Assembly (NCBI GenBank): GCA_964019415.1 | Contig: OZ025884.1 | Coordinates: 1-64,000, forward strand | Source: Ianthella basta | Taxonomy: Eukaryota; Porifera; Demospongiae; Verongiida; Ianthellidae | Direction: 5' to 3' | Length of the DNA stretch: 64,000 nt | Shown: one piece after another, positions 61,447-64,000 of the stretch | How positions within the stretch are numbered: position 1 is the first letter of the stretch | Layout: each line of letters begins with the position of its first letter | Made by a program: the position numbers and the translations under genes | The notes under the pieces: generated by a model | What the model was told of the DNA's origin: nothing | Database searches by the model: none | The model's input: only the letters and a program-made list of their open reading frames with translations

Positions 61447-62000
61447 GCATCTTTAATGTATTTTTTCTGCATTTCCAATTTGTTTAATAATTTATGTATC
61501 TTTAATGAACTTCTACCTCTAAAATTTTGCATTTTTAATGATTTTTTCATGGCCAATTTTTTAGGTTCATTTTTTGTATTCCTAAAATGTATGAGTATTA
61601 TTTTTGTATTTTTAAATTTTTCTTCATCTGAATTACTTTTCTTTTACATTTTTAATATACCAGAAATGGTTATGTCTCCAAATTTTTTGCATTTCCCAAA
61701 AATTAATTTTTAGTATGTCAAATTTTTTATATCTTCAAACATGCTTTGTCTCTACATTTTTTCTTAAAATGTTATTAGTATTTCCAATTTTTCATTCAAG
61801 TTTTGTTCTTATAACTTTGTATTTTTTTCTTCTACCTCTAAATTTGTGTATCAGTAAAATTTTCTTGTCCAAAACTTTTGTATGCTTAAAAATGTTTTCT
61901 TTTAATTCTACATTTTTGTATTTATAAACATGTTTTCCAATCTCATTTTTATGTTTAAGAATTATTATACATATGTATGTACACAAGTACATATAGGAAC
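61447..62000. repeat. AT-rich degenerate repeat, right part
   Basis: Continuation of the repeat at 57,661-57,882. Loosely repeated words include TTTTGCATTTTTAATG, CTACCTCTAAATTT, TTTGTCTCTACATTTT and TTTTTGTATTTTTAAA. The GTCTCTAAA-type word that served as the retrotransposon target recurs here in several variants. Short frames in it encode only Phe/Leu/Ile-rich low-complexity peptides. Confidence 0.72.
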
Positions 62001-62282
62001 ACAACCAGATCTTTAGCACCTGCCACATTAATTCTTTTTCATTGTTGTACCTTAGAAATGTATATTCCCTGGACTTTAATTTTGAAATGCACATGACCAC
62101 ACACTGCCAATGTATGGGATCCTTGAAATCAGTGTTGCACATGGGTGCAACAAGTTTGCTCATTGGCCCATTACTGCAGTGTCTGGGCGCAATGTTTTCA
62201 ATGGTGACCCAAAGATTTTACTTTTGCCACAACAATAGATTCTTCTTTGGGGTTAGCATTTTGGCAATAGTGGTCTTTAATG
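62001..62282. other. Unassigned stretch
   Basis: About 280 bp of mixed sequence without clear repeats. A plus-strand frame of 83 codons crosses it (62,042-62,293), but it runs into the GGCC satellite and has no recognisable domain. I see no supported gene. Confidence 0.45.
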
Positions 62283-62955
62283 CTGCAAAATAATTTTTGT
62301 GGTTTTTACCTCATCAATGTGAAGAATTAAACCTCATTTTAGGCCAATTCCCGCTTTATTGTGCCACCTGGCAGAGCTATTTTTTATTTTTAAGCAACCT
62401 GGCAAAATGTAACCTCATTTTACTTCATTCATATGAAGATTTAAACTTCATTTTGGGCCACCTCCTGCATTTTTGGGCCACTTGACAAAATTTGACCACA
62501 TTTTAGCCTCATCAATGTTTAAAACCAAATTTGTTTTAGGCCACTTTCTGCATTTTGGGGCCACCTGGCAAAATGTTGCCTCATTTTTAGCCGTTTTCTT
62601 TTTTTGGCCACTTCACACAATTTAATCTCATTTTAACCTCTCCATGTAAATAACCGAACTATATTTTGAGCCACATCTTGCATTTTTGGGCCAATGTGCA
62701 AACATTCTCTTTATTTTTAATTACTTATTTTTGGCCCCTTACAAAATTTGATTTCATTTTAACCTAATCTATGTGAAGAACCAAACCTTATTTTAGGCCA
62801 GTTCCTACATTTTTGGGGCACCTGGCAAAATGTACTCTCATTTTAACCTCATCTATGAGAAAATCTAGATCTCATTTTAGGCCACTTTCTGCATTTTTAG
62901 GCCATATTTCAAACATTTACCACATTTTACAACTTATTTTGGGCCCCTAACAAAA
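62283..62955 (+). repeat. GGCC-type satellite, forward copies
   Basis: About six degenerate units spaced roughly 75-130 bp (basic period about 83 bp in the better preserved right arm). Each has GTGAAGAACCAAAC, CTCATTTTAGGCCA, TTTCTGCATTTTTGGGCCAC and CTGGCAAAATGT. Unit starts lie near 62,322, 62,435, 62,517, 62,645, 62,775 and 62,850. Confidence 0.82.
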
Positions 62956-63510
62956 TTGTTCAAAAATACAAAATTTTAAAACTAATAACATAAATGGCAA
63001 CAATTTAGAAATACAAAAAGTATTTAAAGACACACAAAATTTAAAGATAAAAGAACATGTTTGATGATATTAAATATTAAAAAACAAAATATATAAAATT
63101 AAAAATTTTGTGGGCATTCAAAAAATTTGGTCAGAAAATGTATAAGTTAACTAGGAAATAGAAAATTGAAAAATACCAGAAGAGATAAGCAAACAATATG
63201 GAAAAACAAAAAATTAGACCTACAAAGCAAATTGGACATGAAAAAATTAAATAAAATTTTTTGTTGATACAAAAATGTAGAGGCAGAAGAACATGTTTGT
63301 AAATACAAAATTTTGGAATGAATGAACTTAAAGAAGAAAATTAGGAAATAAAAAAAATTAAATATGCAAAAAATTAGATATAGAAAATCATGTTTAAAGG
63401 ACAAAAATGTAAGAGTTAGGGCAACCCTTAGATAGAAAAAATTGTAAGTACCAGAAAATACTCAAACATTTGGAAAATACAAAAAATTTGGACATACAAA
63501 AAAATTGTGG
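62956..63510 (-). repeat. AT-rich degenerate repeat, inverted orientation
   Basis: A-rich on the plus strand. It is a reverse-complement relative of 61,447-62,000: ATGTAGAGGCAGAAGAACAT here corresponds to the reverse complement of the 61,738-61,760 region (CAAACATGC, then TTTGTCTCTACAT). Reading frames on its minus strand give the same low-complexity peptide as the plus strand of the left copy. Confidence 0.72.
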
Positions 63511-63511
63511 T

Positions 63512-63532
63512 TAACCCTAATTTTAACCCTAA
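63512..63532. repeat. Degenerate telomere-like pair
   Basis: TAACCCTAATTTTAACCCTAA, two CCCTAA words separated by TTTT, at the junction between the inverted AT-rich repeat and the inverted GGCC satellite. The tract at 57,491 also sits at a GGCC/AT-rich junction. Confidence 0.6.
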
Positions 63533-63544
63533 GAACATGCAAAA

Positions 63545-64000
63545 ACTAACTTAGGGTGGCCAAAAATGCAGGAAGTGGCCTAAAATGAGGTTTGTTTTTT
63601 CACAAAGATTAAGTTTAAATAAAGTAAAATTTTGTCAGGGGCTCATAATAATTAGCAAAATGAGGCAAATTATTGAAAGATGGCCTAAAAATGCAGAAAG
63701 TGGGCTAAAATGAGATTTGGTTCTTCACATTGATGAGGATAAAATGCGATTAAATTTTGCCAAGTGGCCCAAAAATAGAGATGGTGGCCAATAATGAGGT
63801 CTAGTTCATCACATGGATGAAGTTAAAATGTGATTACATATTGTTAAGTGACCCAAAAATAAAAATGGTGGCCCAAAATAAGGTCTAGTTCTTCACATGG
63901 ATGAGGTTAAATAAGACCACATTTTGTCAGATGGCCTCAAATTAAAAAATGGCCCAAAAATACAGGAAGTGGCCTAAAATGAGGTTTGGTTCTTCACATA
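63545..64000 (-). repeat. GGCC-type satellite, inverted copies (runs off the window)
   Basis: Reverse-complement units of the satellite at 62,283-62,955. They carry AAGTGGCCTAAAATGAGG, TTGGTTCTTCACAT and GATGAGGTTAAA. Unit marks lie near 63,577, 63,703, 63,786, 63,869 and 63,970; two adjacent spacings are 83 bp. The last unit is cut by the window end. Confidence 0.82.

Noticed and set aside
61441..63404. Frames of 62-123 codons in the AT-rich and GGCC repeats
   Set aside because: Low-complexity Phe/Leu/Ile/Lys peptides; inverted repeat copies give the same peptide, as expected from repeat DNA.
1..64000. tRNA, rRNA or snRNA genes
   Set aside because: No cloverleaf, box A/B pair or rRNA/snRNA core sequence was recognised on either strand by eye.

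Overview
The window is eukaryotic and almost certainly from an invertebrate animal genome. It has no operons, ribosome-binding sites or compact gene order. It is a very large satellite array, one intact cut-and-paste DNA transposon, one non-LTR retrotransposon and AT-rich or GGCC-rich repeat DNA. Short CCCTAA-type (vertebrate-type) telomere-like stretches fit a non-arthropod, non-nematode animal. Both transposable-element proteins are of kinds I associate, from memory only, with cnidarian, sponge, mollusc and similar genomes. I cannot name the species, and I see no host single-copy gene.

Layout. (1) 1-43,590 and 46,367-57,219: one satellite array of roughly 1,500 units, basic unit 35 bp, itself built from a 10-bp sub-repeat close to CAAGATTWGG, with 25- and 45-bp length variants. 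The array carries nested duplications (210, 410, 540, 610/740, 691, 804, 875, about 1,050-1,154 and 1,485 bp, and multi-kb copies). The many minus-strand reading frames in it are a by-product of the repeat phase, not genes. (2) 43,591-46,366: a 2,776-bp Tc1/mariner-like transposon with 25-bp terminal inverted repeats, a duplicated TA target, a recognisable promoter and an intact 605-codon DDE transposase. A related but empty copy of its target lies at 47,416. (3) 57,220-57,511: GGCCC-rich repeat ending in 3.5 CCCTAA units at the array edge. (4) 57,660-62,000: a degenerate AT-rich repeat split by a 3.5-kb minus-strand non-LTR retrotransposon (57,895-61,431) with a 25-nt poly(A) tail and a 12-15-bp target-site duplication. 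Its protein of about 1,049 residues has an N-terminal cysteine cluster, a reverse transcriptase, a CCHC knuckle and a restriction-like endonuclease. (5) 62,290-64,000: GGCC-type satellite, AT-rich repeat and GGCC-type satellite again, the last two in reverse orientation, forming a large imperfect inverted arrangement that runs off the window.

How it fits together. This looks like heterochromatin-like repeat DNA, possibly subtelomeric or pericentromeric (inference), grown by unequal exchange and invaded by two mobile elements. Both insertions can be read to the base because their target duplications survive. The points most worth following are the transposase with a very long spacing between its second and third catalytic residues, the paralogous empty site inside the satellite, and the satellite itself, in which most units carry a near-consensus 5' splice-site motif on one strand.
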